From Bradyrhizobium manausense (lineage in GTDB: Bacteria > Pseudomonadota > Alphaproteobacteria > Rhizobiales > Xanthobacteraceae): DNA of 64,000 nt. Where the stretch lies: positions 35,654 through 99,653 of the forward strand of contig NZ_LJYG01000085.1 of assembly GCF_001440035.1 (NCBI RefSeq), in the 5' to 3' direction. How positions within the stretch are numbered: position 1 is the stretch's first letter; each line of letters begins with the position of its first letter. Under the pieces are notes generated by a model. The model was not told the DNA's origin. It saw only the letters and a program-made list of their open reading frames with translations, and did not search any database. Shown here in pieces: positions 10,101 to 17,945 of the stretch. The translations under genes were made by a program, and so were the position numbers.

Positions 10101-10446
10101 TCGCAGTAAAGCCGCTGAGATCGGCAAACAGCACGGTGATGGTGCGGCGGTTCGCTTCGCTCTCGACCTCGCCCGAGAGAGGTCGAAATGCGGCTTGAGC
10201 TTCGGCCGTCGGCGCGAGCGGCGGAGAAGAGGACCGGATCGGCACCGTCCTCGGGCTCGCCCGCGCCGATGCCTGCCCGCTGCCCGCGGAGATCTCACAG
10301 ACGAGGACGCCGCACTTCGGGCAATAGGCGAAATCGGGCGCGCATGGAAAGCCGCAGCCAGGGCATGCGTTCGGCTGCTTCGTGCCGCACTTCGGGCAGA
10401 AGGCAAAGCCGGCCTGGACCTCGAAACCGCAACCCGAGCACGTCAT
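7123..10446 (-). CDS. zinc-ribbon / class III nucleotide cyclase / AAA ATPase / TPR protein
   Basis: A 1107-residue multidomain protein. Two zinc-ribbon motifs with CxxC pairs occupy residues 3-45. A class III cyclase domain follows at about 100-280, with metal-binding Asp-109 (FADLSGFTAM) and Asp-153 (FIGDALLALFG), and transition-state residues Asn-230 and Arg-234 in VNTAQRL. The adenine-selecting position appears to be Ser in SYSVTGD, as in the bicarbonate-responsive IIIb subclass. An AAA/STAND ATPase has Walker A GEAGIGKT (331-338) and Walker B LLIVVEDLHWAD (460-471). The last third is helical repeats resembling TPRs. This is the architecture of soluble adenylyl cyclase. Likely product is cAMP; the zinc ribbons and TPRs suggest partner binding. 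Confidence 0.92.
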   Translation of the reverse strand: MTCSGCGFEVQAGFAFCPKCGTKQPNACPGCGFPCAPDFAYCPKCGVLVCEISAGSGQASARASPRTVPIRSSSPPLAPTAEAQAAFRPLSGEVESEANRRTITVLFADLSGFTAMSERLDPEVMQTLQNELFEELTAAVQSFGGFVDKFIGDALLALFGAPAAHEDDPERAVRAALDMIGRTARLSERAKAYAGSPLLLHVGINTGHVVAGGLGVGAAKSYSVTGDTVNTAQRLQSMAAPGEVLVGPLTHRLTRHAFSYDSLGEVSLKGRMGSVLIHRLKEPLDTPRAARGLDALGLNAPVIGRDAELARMIGSLDLACGGAAQLVRLVGEAGIGKTRLVSEFVARIRDDDRFAGVAIRQAACSPLGEQSYGALAAVLRSAYGIAQKAGAAEAEAKVAQALSELGLATDEADRLMPLYLHVLGLGDPSAVLRHVEPEQLRRQIFFAIRTIFERRLALSPLLIVVEDLHWADAVSLEALRFLMDRLERTRLMLLFTHRPMLELDQFGSSKISHATLRLPQLGEVDGQRLLAAYFIHGWREPPRRLFSRILDRAGGNPLFLEEIIRGLIEAGALERDGALWRVKSDEAAADIPASIQALLLARLDRLPHQVRRLAQEAAVIGPRFDAAVLGAAATDPARVDAGLELLCEAEIIEEIAGSNSISLRTYRFTQTMLQDVIYQNLLLQRRIELHERIGAALERLYGDDPERLEDLILLGHHFSLSASRPKGARYLRAAGDRARASYANDDALRFYQQSFKVLSTGSEWEPERLVLHERIADLCRVAGRRSTAEEHYRCALERYRAAEDRVGEARILRNLGRLLWDAGKRVNAEAHYAEAAERLAGVDAPIEWAHLLQERGRLAFRVGDHVAAARWADEALGYARSVSVDADGQAGIEAARAIAEALNTKGVALARLGRHQDAVHEVEQSVASAEAAGLLNVACRGYTNLGVLYTIIDPAQAIDVCRRGLDVAHRIGDLGFQARLLANFSVACCTFTDRCTDEGVPAAEKAIEIDRALDQREHLPVPLIVLGQIHQCHFRPDLAVRCYHEAIEVASETGEPQQLFPCYDGLATLNLDRGDLPEAERYFALAHDVCERHGLDPAGLIVLPFLD

Positions 10447-10739
10447 GGCTCAAGACCTCGCGGAAGCCGCGATGGTGTGATCTGGTGGCCCTGCGAGGAT
10501 GGGCCTCAGGATGCGAACCAGAATGGGCTTTGCATGCCGGAAGAGCAAGCGGTGGCTAGTCCGTGGCGCCGTATTGGCCGGACCACCGATGCCGCTGGCG
10601 CGTTGGTGCACCGCACGTCGTCGCCAAACATGGCGGCATGCGGTAGCGCCAATTGACAGGCGGGGCGCCGGGGCTACCCTGCCGAACAGAACAACAAATA
10701 ATAAGGACCGGGAATCGCCGTGAAACCCGTCAACGCATC

Positions 10740-11996
10740 TTGAGCACACCCACAGGACCTTCCGCGCTCGCACCATTCCGGATCCGCAACTATCGCTTTC
10801 AGTGGCCGTCGGACCTGCTCACCTCCTGGGCGTTCGAGATTGAGACGCTGGTGCTCGGCTGGTACATCCTGGTCGAGACTGGGTCTGTACTGCTGCTCAC
10901 CATTCTCGCCTCGCTGCAATATGTGGGAACGCTGATTGCTCCGGTGCTCGGTATGGTCGGCGATCGCATGGGTCACCGCGATCTGCTAGTACTGCTGCGC
11001 CTCACCTATACGGTGCTTGCCTCGACCATCATGGTGCTGGCGCTGACCGGGAATCTGGCACCGCTCAAGGTGATGGTCATCGTGACGATCATGGGCCTCA
11101 TCCGCTCCTCGGATCTCGGCCTGCGCAGCGCGCTGCTCGCCGACATCATGCCGGCCGAGCTGCTGGTGGGGGCGATTAGCCTGTCGCGCACGACCCAGGA
11201 TAGCGCGCGCATCGCCGGCGCGCTGACGGGAGCCGGACTGTTCGCGACCTTCGGCATCGGCAAGGTCTATATGGTGATCGCCTGCCTCTATGTTGTCGCC
11301 GCCATTCTGATGTCTTGCCTGACCCGCCCCGCGAAGTCCGCCGAGCATCGAGCGTTCGAGAGCCATTCGGGCTCGCGGCTGCTGCGCGATCTCAAGGAAG
11401 GCCTCGTCTATTTCTGGAACGGTCCGGCCATGCTGGCCGCGCTTTGCGTCGCATTCCTGGCCAATCTGACCGCCTTTCCGCTGACGAATGGATTGCTGCC
11501 CTATATCGCGCGGGACATCTTTCATACCGACCAGACCGGCCTCGGTTATCTCTCGGCGAGCTTCGCGCTGGGCTCGCTGATCGGCTCCATCACACTCAGC
11601 CTGATCAGCGGCCTGCGCATTGCCCGGCTCCTGATCGGCGCGACACTGGCCTGGTACACGCTGCTGCTGGTGTTTGTCGAAATCCGGACTATACCCGTGG
11701 CGATGGCCTGTCTCGTGCTGGCCGGCATCGCCCAGAGCATGTCGATGATCTCGGCGGCCGTGATCCTGATGCGCACAGCCAGCGCGCATCTGCGCGGCCG
11801 CGTGATGGGCGTGCGCATGATGGTGATCTACGGCCTGCCGATCGGATTGCTCGCGGCCGGCAGCCTGATCGATGTCATCGGCTTTTCTGCAACGGGCTCG
11901 CTTTACGCCGCTGCCGGCTTCATCGCGATGCTGGCCATCTCCATCCGCTGGCGCGAAGACCTCTGGCCGGCGCACGCGCCCGCCAATGCGCGTTAG
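10740..11996 (+). CDS. MFS transporter (EntS-like MFS_3 family)
   Basis: An integral membrane protein of about 418 residues with the start PFRIRNYRFQWPSDLLTSWA typical of the MFS_3/enterobactin-exporter-like group, and about 12 hydrophobic segments. The loop GMVGDRMGHRDLLVLLR is the conserved MFS motif between helices 2 and 3. The TTG at 10740 is taken as start because the preceding open stretch, back to an ATG at 10653, does not resemble a transporter N-terminus; no strong ribosome site decides it. Its stop overlaps the stop of a convergent Crp/Fnr gene by 4 bases. Substrate unknown; export of a small molecule is inferred from the family. Confidence 0.85.
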   Translation: MSTPTGPSALAPFRIRNYRFQWPSDLLTSWAFEIETLVLGWYILVETGSVLLLTILASLQYVGTLIAPVLGMVGDRMGHRDLLVLLRLTYTVLASTIMVLALTGNLAPLKVMVIVTIMGLIRSSDLGLRSALLADIMPAELLVGAISLSRTTQDSARIAGALTGAGLFATFGIGKVYMVIACLYVVAAILMSCLTRPAKSAEHRAFESHSGSRLLRDLKEGLVYFWNGPAMLAALCVAFLANLTAFPLTNGLLPYIARDIFHTDQTGLGYLSASFALGSLIGSITLSLISGLRIARLLIGATLAWYTLLLVFVEIRTIPVAMACLVLAGIAQSMSMISAAVILMRTASAHLRGRVMGVRMMVIYGLPIGLLAAGSLIDVIGFSATGSLYAAAGFIAMLAISIRWREDLWPAHAPANAR

Positions 11997-12667
11997 TCCC
12001 CGTATCCACGCAGCCGCTCGACATCGAGGATTGTGACGCCGCCATATTCGAGCCGCAGCAGCCCCTCCTTCTCGAGCAGGTTCAATGCGCGGTTGGCGTT
12101 CTGCCTGGACATGCCGGAGAGCGCTCCAATCTCTTCTTGCGTGATCTCCAGATGCGCGGTCGATTCCGGATAGAGGATCGGGTTGAACAGCGAGGCGATG
12201 CTGCGGGCAAGGCGCGCGGTGGCGTCCAGCGTGCGGTTGACCTCGAGCATGCCTATGAACTGGCCGAGCCGCTCGTTGAGCTGGCGCACCAGGAAGCGAT
12301 TGAAGCCGACGCTGTTCTCGAACAGCCACATGAAGGCGCTCCGTTCCATCAGCGCGACTCGGCTGTCGCGCAGCGCGACCACGTCGTAGCGGCGCAATTC
12401 TTTCTTGAGCACGCTGCCCTCGCCGAACCAGGCGCCGGCCGTCAACCCCGCGAGACTCGTCTCCTTGCCGTCCCGCGAAACGCCGCCCATCCGGGCGAGG
12501 CCGCTCACCATGCCGGCCCAATAGTCGAACTTGTCGCCGCGCATGAACACGGTTTCGCCGGTGGCATAGGAGCGCTCGGTGATCCCGGCGCGGGCGACCT
12601 CGATCTCCGCTAGCGTGAGCTCGCGCGACCAGGCGGCGACGCGCCTCAGTTGATCCTCTGAAATCAT
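11993..12667 (-). CDS. Crp/Fnr-family transcriptional regulator
   Basis: A 224-residue regulator with a cyclic-nucleotide-binding-type beta-roll (about residues 30-130; ATGETVFMRGDKFDYWAG, AWFGEGSVL) and a C-terminal winged helix containing TQEEIGALSGMSRQNANRAL as the recognition region (about 175-194). No Fnr-type cysteine cluster is present, so oxygen sensing through an iron-sulphur cluster is unlikely. It may respond to cAMP or another ligand; the cyclase gene 1.5 kb away makes cAMP an attractive but untested ligand. It is divergent from the LIV/acyl-CoA synthetase operon starting at 13002, across a 334-base gap that must hold both promoters and shows no coding frame. Confidence 0.9.
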   Translation of the reverse strand: MISEDQLRRVAAWSRELTLAEIEVARAGITERSYATGETVFMRGDKFDYWAGMVSGLARMGGVSRDGKETSLAGLTAGAWFGEGSVLKKELRRYDVVALRDSRVALMERSAFMWLFENSVGFNRFLVRQLNERLGQFIGMLEVNRTLDATARLARSIASLFNPILYPESTAHLEITQEEIGALSGMSRQNANRALNLLEKEGLLRLEYGGVTILDVERLRGYGD

Positions 12668-13001
12668 GATCCCGAAGTCAGCCGCACCGCGTCGTCACTC
12701 CGTTCTTATGCTGCATCGCAACATCATCGTTCCGGCTCCTATCCGACGAAAATGAAGGCCGCCTCGGTCCGAAAAACTTTGCCGCAGAATTGTCAGGCCG
12801 GAGACATTTCAAAATAGCGCATTCGCCTATTGAGAACCACCTTGCGCGATGCGGCTTTTGATCCCGAACGGGGCGAAGGCGGTGCGGCTCCGGTCGGGAC
12901 CATGTGCTGCATGGCCTCCCCGACACAACCGTACTAGGATCGCCCGGAAGGTACCGACGAAGAGCGCCGCAGAACGCGCCATCACCGGGAGGGATTGTTT
13001 G

Positions 13002-13823
13002 GTGGCTACCAGTCTCGAAGTGCGCGGCGTGTCCTTGCGGTTCGGCGGCGTTCGCGCGCTGACCGACGTCAGCTTCGCCATCAACGAGGGCGAGCTGTTC
13101 TCGATCATCGGCCCCAACGGGGCCGGCAAGACCTCCATCGTGAACTGTATTTCCGGCCGCTATAAGCCGACCGAAGGCCAGCTGTTCTACCAGGGCCGCG
13201 ACATCACGGGGCTGACCCCGAATGCGCGCCCCAAGCTCGGCATCGGCCGCACCTTCCAGAATCTGGCACTGTTCCACCATATGAGCGTGCTCGACAACAT
13301 CATGGTCGGGCGCCATCACCTCCTGAAGAATAACTTCCTCACCGGCTCGCTATACTGGCTCACCGGCGCGCGCAAGGAGGAGCTTGAACACCGCCGCAAG
13401 GTCGAGGAGATCATCGACTTCCTTGACCTGCAGTCGGTGCGCAAGGCGACCGCCGGCACCCTCCCCTACGGCCTGCGCAAGCGCGTCGAGCTCGCCCGCG
13501 CCATGGCGCTGGAGCCGCGCCTCATCCTCCTCGACGAACCGATGGCCGGCATGAATTTCGAGGAGAAGGAGGACATGGCCCGCTACATCGTCGACCTCAA
13601 CGAGGAGTTCGGTATGACGGTGGTGATGATCGAGCACGACATGGGCGTGGTGATGGACATCTCCCACCGCGTCATGGTGCTGGATTTCGGCCGCAAGATC
13701 GCCGAGGGCGATCCCGCCGCGGTGCTCGCCGATCCCCACGTCAAGCGCGCCTATCTCGGCGAAGAGGACGAGGCGCTGGTCGACCCCGACGATGCGCCGC
13801 CGGCGCAGGAGAGCGCGGCATGA
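13002..13823 (+). CDS. LIV-type ABC transporter ATP-binding protein (LivG-like)
   Basis: A 273-residue ABC ATPase. Walker A is GPNGAGKT (about 37-44), the Q-loop region is RTFQNLALFHHMSVLDNI, and Walker B is LILLDEPMAGM. The signature region reads TLPYGLRKRVELARA, where the canonical LSGGQ is replaced by LPYGL, as is common in LivG proteins. The GTG at 13002 is chosen because GGGAGGGA lies just upstream and the domain starts at once (ATSLEVRGVSLRFGGV). It opens a plus-strand operon: the next gene starts 4 bases before this stop. With the LivF-like protein at 19378 it would power the LivH/LivM channel encoded between them. Confidence 0.93.
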   Translation: MATSLEVRGVSLRFGGVRALTDVSFAINEGELFSIIGPNGAGKTSIVNCISGRYKPTEGQLFYQGRDITGLTPNARPKLGIGRTFQNLALFHHMSVLDNIMVGRHHLLKNNFLTGSLYWLTGARKEELEHRRKVEEIIDFLDLQSVRKATAGTLPYGLRKRVELARAMALEPRLILLDEPMAGMNFEEKEDMARYIVDLNEEFGMTVVMIEHDMGVVMDISHRVMVLDFGRKIAEGDPAAVLADPHVKRAYLGEEDEALVDPDDAPPAQESAA

Positions 13824-15751
13824 TGGATTACGCAGGGCGCGTCGCCCAGGCCGACACTTATCCGAAGATGCTGCGGCTCAATGCCAGGGAGCACGGCAAC
13901 GAGATTGCGCTGCGCGAAAAGGATCTCGGTCTCTGGCGCCCCTTCACCTGGAACGATTACCAGACCCGCGTGCGCGACTTCGCGCTCGGCCTGGTTGAGC
14001 TCGGCCTTGGTCGCGGCGACGTCATCGGCATCATCGGCGATAACAGGCCGGATTGGGTGGCGGCAGAAGTAGCAACCCACGCGATCGGCGGATTGAGCCT
14101 GGGGCTCTATCGCGACGTGCTGGATGAAGAAGCCTCCTATCTCCTCAATTATGGCGAGGCACAGCTGGTGTTCGCCGAGGACGAGGAGCAGGTAGACAAG
14201 CTGCTGGCGCTGGCCGAGCGCGTGCCTGATCTCAAGCACATCATCTATTCCGATCCGCGCGGCATGCGGAAATATGACGACCCGCGGCTGATGTCGGCGG
14301 AGAAGTTCGCCGAGCTCGGCCGCGCTCGCGCAACCCGCGAGCCGGAGCTTTACGATCGGCTGGTCGATGCCACCAAGGGCGAGGACGTCGCCATCCTCTG
14401 CACAACGTCAGGCACGACCTCGCATCCAAAGCTCGCGATGCTCGCCGCCGGCCGCGTGCTAGGCCATTGCGCGACCTATCTCGCTTTCGACCCGAAGGGG
14501 CCGGACGACGAATATGTCTCGGTGCTGCCGCTGCCCTGGATCATGGAACAGGTCTATGTGCTCGGCAAAGGCCTGCTTTGCCGGATGAAGATCAACTTCG
14601 TCGAAGAGCCCGATACGATGATGAACGATCTGCGCGAGATCGCGCCGACATTCGTGCTCTTTGCCCCCAGGGTCTGGGAATCGATCGCCGCCGATGTCCG
14701 CGCCAAGGTCATGGATGCGACGCCCTTCAAGCAGCGCCTGTTCGACATCGGCATGAAGTCGGGACTTGCCGCGCTCGAACAGGGCAAGCGCTCCGGCTTT
14801 GCCGACGCGATCCTGTTCCGCGCGCTGCGCGACCGCCTCGGCTTCACCCGCCTGCGATCGGCGGCCACCGGCGGCGCGGCACTCGGGCCTGATACCTTCA
14901 AGTTCTTCCAGGCCATGGGCGTGCCGCTGCGCACGCTCTATGGCCAGACGGAATTGTTGGGGGCCTACACGCTGCATCCCGAGGGCAAGGTCGACCCTGA
15001 CACCACGGGCGTGCCAATGGCCGACACTATCGAGATCCGCATCGACAATGCCGACATCCACGGCGTCGGCGAGATCGTGGTGTGGCACCCCAACATGTTC
15101 CTGGGCTATTACAAGAACCCGGAAGCGAGCGTCGCCGATATCAGGGACGGCTGGATGCTGTCGGGCGATGCCGGCTATTTCAACGCAAACAGGCAGCTCG
15201 TGGTCATCGACCGCATCAAGGATCTCGCCGAGACCTCGCGCGGCGAGCGCTTCTCGCCGCAGTTCATCGAGAACAAGCTGAAATTCTCGCCCTATATCGC
15301 CGAGGCCGTGGTCCTCGGCGCCGGACGTGACGCGCTCGCGGCAATGATCTGCATCCGCTATTCCATCATCTCGAAATGGGCAGAGAAGAACCGCCTCTCC
15401 TTCACCACCTACAGCGACCTTGCCTCGCGCCCCGAGGTCTACGCGCTGCTCCAGAAGGAGGTCGAGACCGTCAACGCCACGCTGCCGCCGGCCCAGCGTA
15501 TCTCGCGCTTCCTGCTGCTCTACAAGGAGCTCGACGCCGACGACGGCGAGCTCACCCGCACAAGAAAGGTGCGCCGCGGCGTCATCAACGAGAAATACGC
15601 TGAAATCATCGACGCGATCTACCGCGGCGATCCCGACATCCCCGTCGACACCGTGATTCGCTTCCAGGACGGCACCACGCAGCGTGTACGGACGACGCTG
15701 CGCGTGGTGGACCTCGGCGGGCACGGCCACATCGCGGAGGCTGCGGAGTGA
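13820..15751 (+). CDS. AMP-dependent acyl-CoA synthetase (long-chain type) embedded in a transporter operon
   Basis: A 643-residue ANL-superfamily enzyme. The AMP/ATP-binding loop is TSGTTSHPK (residues 196-204, with Ser in place of the usual Gly), and YGQTELLGAYT is the adenylate-binding motif near 374. The domain LSGDAGYFNANRQLVVIDRI carries the hinge region. Length and layout fit the FACL/FadD15-type long-chain group. It would adenylate a carboxylic acid and form its CoA thioester in the cytoplasm. The ATG overlaps the stop of the ATPase gene, and the permease genes follow, which suggests that the imported acid is its substrate. A 30-base-arm palindrome separates it from livH. Confidence 0.93.
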   Translation: MMDYAGRVAQADTYPKMLRLNAREHGNEIALREKDLGLWRPFTWNDYQTRVRDFALGLVELGLGRGDVIGIIGDNRPDWVAAEVATHAIGGLSLGLYRDVLDEEASYLLNYGEAQLVFAEDEEQVDKLLALAERVPDLKHIIYSDPRGMRKYDDPRLMSAEKFAELGRARATREPELYDRLVDATKGEDVAILCTTSGTTSHPKLAMLAAGRVLGHCATYLAFDPKGPDDEYVSVLPLPWIMEQVYVLGKGLLCRMKINFVEEPDTMMNDLREIAPTFVLFAPRVWESIAADVRAKVMDATPFKQRLFDIGMKSGLAALEQGKRSGFADAILFRALRDRLGFTRLRSAATGGAALGPDTFKFFQAMGVPLRTLYGQTELLGAYTLHPEGKVDPDTTGVPMADTIEIRIDNADIHGVGEIVVWHPNMFLGYYKNPEASVADIRDGWMLSGDAGYFNANRQLVVIDRIKDLAETSRGERFSPQFIENKLKFSPYIAEAVVLGAGRDALAAMICIRYSIISKWAEKNRLSFTTYSDLASRPEVYALLQKEVETVNATLPPAQRISRFLLLYKELDADDGELTRTRKVRRGVINEKYAEIIDAIYRGDPDIPVDTVIRFQDGTTQRVRTTLRVVDLGGHGHIAEAAE

Positions 15752-15824
15752 ATTCACTTCCAGCCCAGCCCTCCGCTACCCTTCGCCTCTCCCCGCTTGC
15801 GGCAAGGCTTTGCTACATGCACTC

Positions 15825-15904
15825 CGTCATTGCGAGCGCAGCGAAGCAATCCAGACTGATTTCGCGGCAAGATGCTGGATTGCTTCGCTGCGCTCGCAAT
15901 GACG
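15825..15904. repeat. intergenic palindromic repeat, family B
   Basis: Arms of 30 bases at 15825-15854 and 15875-15904 are perfect inverse complements, beginning CGTCATTGCGAGCGCAGCG and ending CGCTGCGCTCGCAATGACG, around a 20-base loop. The ends share GTCATT/AATGAC with family A but the body differs. It stands inside an operon, 25 bases before the LivH-like start, so the hairpin would form in the polycistronic mRNA between the synthetase and the permeases. Confidence 0.92.
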
Positions 15905-15929
15905 ATGTGGGTGCATCAGGAGACCGTAA

Positions 15930-16823
15930 ATGAACACCGCCTTCCTCATCCAGCTCCTGGTCAACGGTCTCGTGGTCGGCACGCTCTATGGCGTGGTCGC
16001 GATGTCGTTCGTGCTGATCTACAAGGCGACGCAGGTCGTCAATTTCGCGCAAGGTGAATTGCTGTTGGTCGGCGCCTGGGTGTGCTGGGCGCTGCTCGCC
16101 AAGTACCAGGTGCCGTTCTGGATCGGCATGCCGATCACGCTGGTGTTCATGTTCGTGTTCGGAATCGCGATCCAGGTCCTGATCCTGCGACCGATGATCG
16201 GCGAGCCGATCATCTCGGTGATCATGGTGACGATCGGCCTCTCCACCGTGCTCCAGGCGACGCTGAAATGGATGTTCGGCGTCAATCCGCAGCCGTTCCC
16301 GCGCGTGTTCGAGAGCCAGTCCGTCGGACTGTTCGGCCTCCAGATCCAGACCGTCTATGTCATGAGCCTCGTCGTCTCGCTCGCGATGATGATCGGCATG
16401 GCCTGGTTCTTCCGCGCCTCGAAGTACGGCCTTGCGATGCGCGCCACGGCGTTCAATCAGCAAGTCGCGCAGTCGCTCGGCATTTCCGTCAAGAGCGTGT
16501 TCGCGATGGCCTGGGCGATCTCGGCCACCGTCTCGGCGGTCGCAGGGGTCGTCGTCGCCGTGGTGAACGGCGTGTCCTCGGGCCTTGCCGCCTACGGCAT
16601 CAAAGTGTTTCCGGCGGCGATCCTCGGCGGGCTCGATTCCGTCGGCGGCGCGGTGCTCGGCGGCATCATCATCGGCCTGCTCGAGAACGTCGCGCAATAT
16701 GTCGACAGCCAGTACCTGCACTGGGGCAATCTCTACGAGATCGCACCCTTCTATGTCCTCATCATCGTGCTGATGATCAAGCCTTACGGCCTGTTCGGCA
16801 CCCACGACATCGAGCGGATCTGA
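15930..16823 (+). CDS. LIV-type ABC transporter permease (LivH-like)
   Basis: A 297-residue LivH-type permease beginning MNTAFLIQLLVNGLVVGTLY, with the conserved VLIYKATQVVNFAQGELLLV near residues 29-48 and the C-terminal block FPAAILGGLDSVGGAVLGGI. About eight membrane segments are evident. An AGGAG ribosome site lies at the edge of the upstream palindrome. The LivM-like gene follows after 3 bases. With LivM it forms the inner-membrane channel of the cluster. Confidence 0.93.
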   Translation: MNTAFLIQLLVNGLVVGTLYGVVAMSFVLIYKATQVVNFAQGELLLVGAWVCWALLAKYQVPFWIGMPITLVFMFVFGIAIQVLILRPMIGEPIISVIMVTIGLSTVLQATLKWMFGVNPQPFPRVFESQSVGLFGLQIQTVYVMSLVVSLAMMIGMAWFFRASKYGLAMRATAFNQQVAQSLGISVKSVFAMAWAISATVSAVAGVVVAVVNGVSSGLAAYGIKVFPAAILGGLDSVGGAVLGGIIIGLLENVAQYVDSQYLHWGNLYEIAPFYVLIIVLMIKPYGLFGTHDIERI

Positions 16824-16826
16824 CCC

Positions 16827-17900
16827 ATGGCCGGCCCTGCCCTCATCCCTGCTGGTGATTTCCGCACCTCCTACGCAGCCGACACCACGATCTTCCCGAC
16901 CACGACCAGCCGCAACTTCGCGATTCTCGGCGTGCTGCTGCTCTGCCTCGTGCCGCAGGTCCTCGGCGGATACTGGCTCAGCATCCTGATCCAGATCGGC
17001 ATCTTCTCGATCGCGGCGCTGGGCCTCAACATCCTGGTCGGCTTCACCGGGCAGATCTCGATCGGGCACGCCGCCTTCTTCCTGCTCGGCGCCTTCACCT
17101 CGGCCTATATCTCCAACAACGCGCCGATTCCGGTGTTCTTCGCGATCCCGCTCGCCGGTGTCGTCACGGCGATGGTCGGCTTGATCTTCGGCATCCCCGC
17201 GGCCCGATTGAAGGGACTCTACCTCGTCATCGCGACGCTGGCCGCGCAATACATCCTGCTCGACTTCTTCTCCCGCGCGGAATGGTTTTCGGGCGGCTCG
17301 GTACCTGCGAGCGCCGAGCCGTTCTCGATTCTGGGCTACACGCTGCGCGGCGACAGGCACTATTTCTACGTCGTGCTGGCCTATGTGCTGGCGAGCTACA
17401 TCCTCGTCACCAACCTGATGCGCACGCGCGACGGCCGCGCGCTGGTGGCGATCCGCGACCACTATCTCTCCGCCGAGATCATGGGCATCAACCTCACCAA
17501 ATACCGCACGCTGTCGTTCGGTCTCGCCGCCTTCTTCGCCGGCATCGCCGGCGCGCTCTACGCGCACTACCAGCAGGTCGTGTCGCAGGAAGGGTTCGGC
17601 ATCGAGCGCTCGATCCTGTTCCTCGCCATGATCATCATCGGCGGCACCGGCTCGATCATGGGCACGCTGATGGGCACCGCCTTCGTGGTGCTGCTGCCGG
17701 AATCCATGGAATTCATCAGCCTGCACTTGAAGGGCGGTGCGATCGACAAGGCGCTGTCGCTCAACAACAACATCACCTTCCTGCGCGAGATCGCGATCGG
17801 GGTGATCATCATCGCATTCCTGATGTTCGAGCCTGATGGGCTCGCGCATCGCTGGCGGCAGATCAAGGCGTACTGGAAACTCTACCCGTTCTCGCATTGA
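16827..17900 (+). CDS. LIV-type ABC transporter permease (LivM-like)
   Basis: A 357-residue LivM-type permease. The hallmark LVGFTGQISIGHAAFFLLGA lies near residues 70-89 and the loop block LVAIRDHYLSAEIMGINLTK near 206-225. The N-terminus has about 25 polar residues before the first membrane helix. Hydrophobic segments continue to LMFEPDGLAHRWRQIK near the end. It is 3 bases downstream of livH and 45 bases upstream of the binding-protein gene, consistent with one transcript. The substrate is set by the binding protein and is unknown. Confidence 0.93.
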   Translation: MAGPALIPAGDFRTSYAADTTIFPTTTSRNFAILGVLLLCLVPQVLGGYWLSILIQIGIFSIAALGLNILVGFTGQISIGHAAFFLLGAFTSAYISNNAPIPVFFAIPLAGVVTAMVGLIFGIPAARLKGLYLVIATLAAQYILLDFFSRAEWFSGGSVPASAEPFSILGYTLRGDRHYFYVVLAYVLASYILVTNLMRTRDGRALVAIRDHYLSAEIMGINLTKYRTLSFGLAAFFAGIAGALYAHYQQVVSQEGFGIERSILFLAMIIIGGTGSIMGTLMGTAFVVLLPESMEFISLHLKGGAIDKALSLNNNITFLREIAIGVIIIAFLMFEPDGLAHRWRQIKAYWKLYPFSH

Positions 17901-17945
17901 GCACGGGCAACTTCACTTAAACAATAAACAGGAGGAACCGACCCC

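Noticed and set aside
10986..12521. 511-codon open frame on the minus strand opposite the MFS gene
   Set aside because: Composition is Arg/Gln/Ala-rich with no domain, and it overlaps two confident genes.
15813..17897. 694-codon open frame on the minus strand opposite livH and livM
   Set aside because: It is extremely rich in His, Arg, Asp and Glu, the usual shadow of a GC-rich gene; the plus-strand permeases are clear family members.
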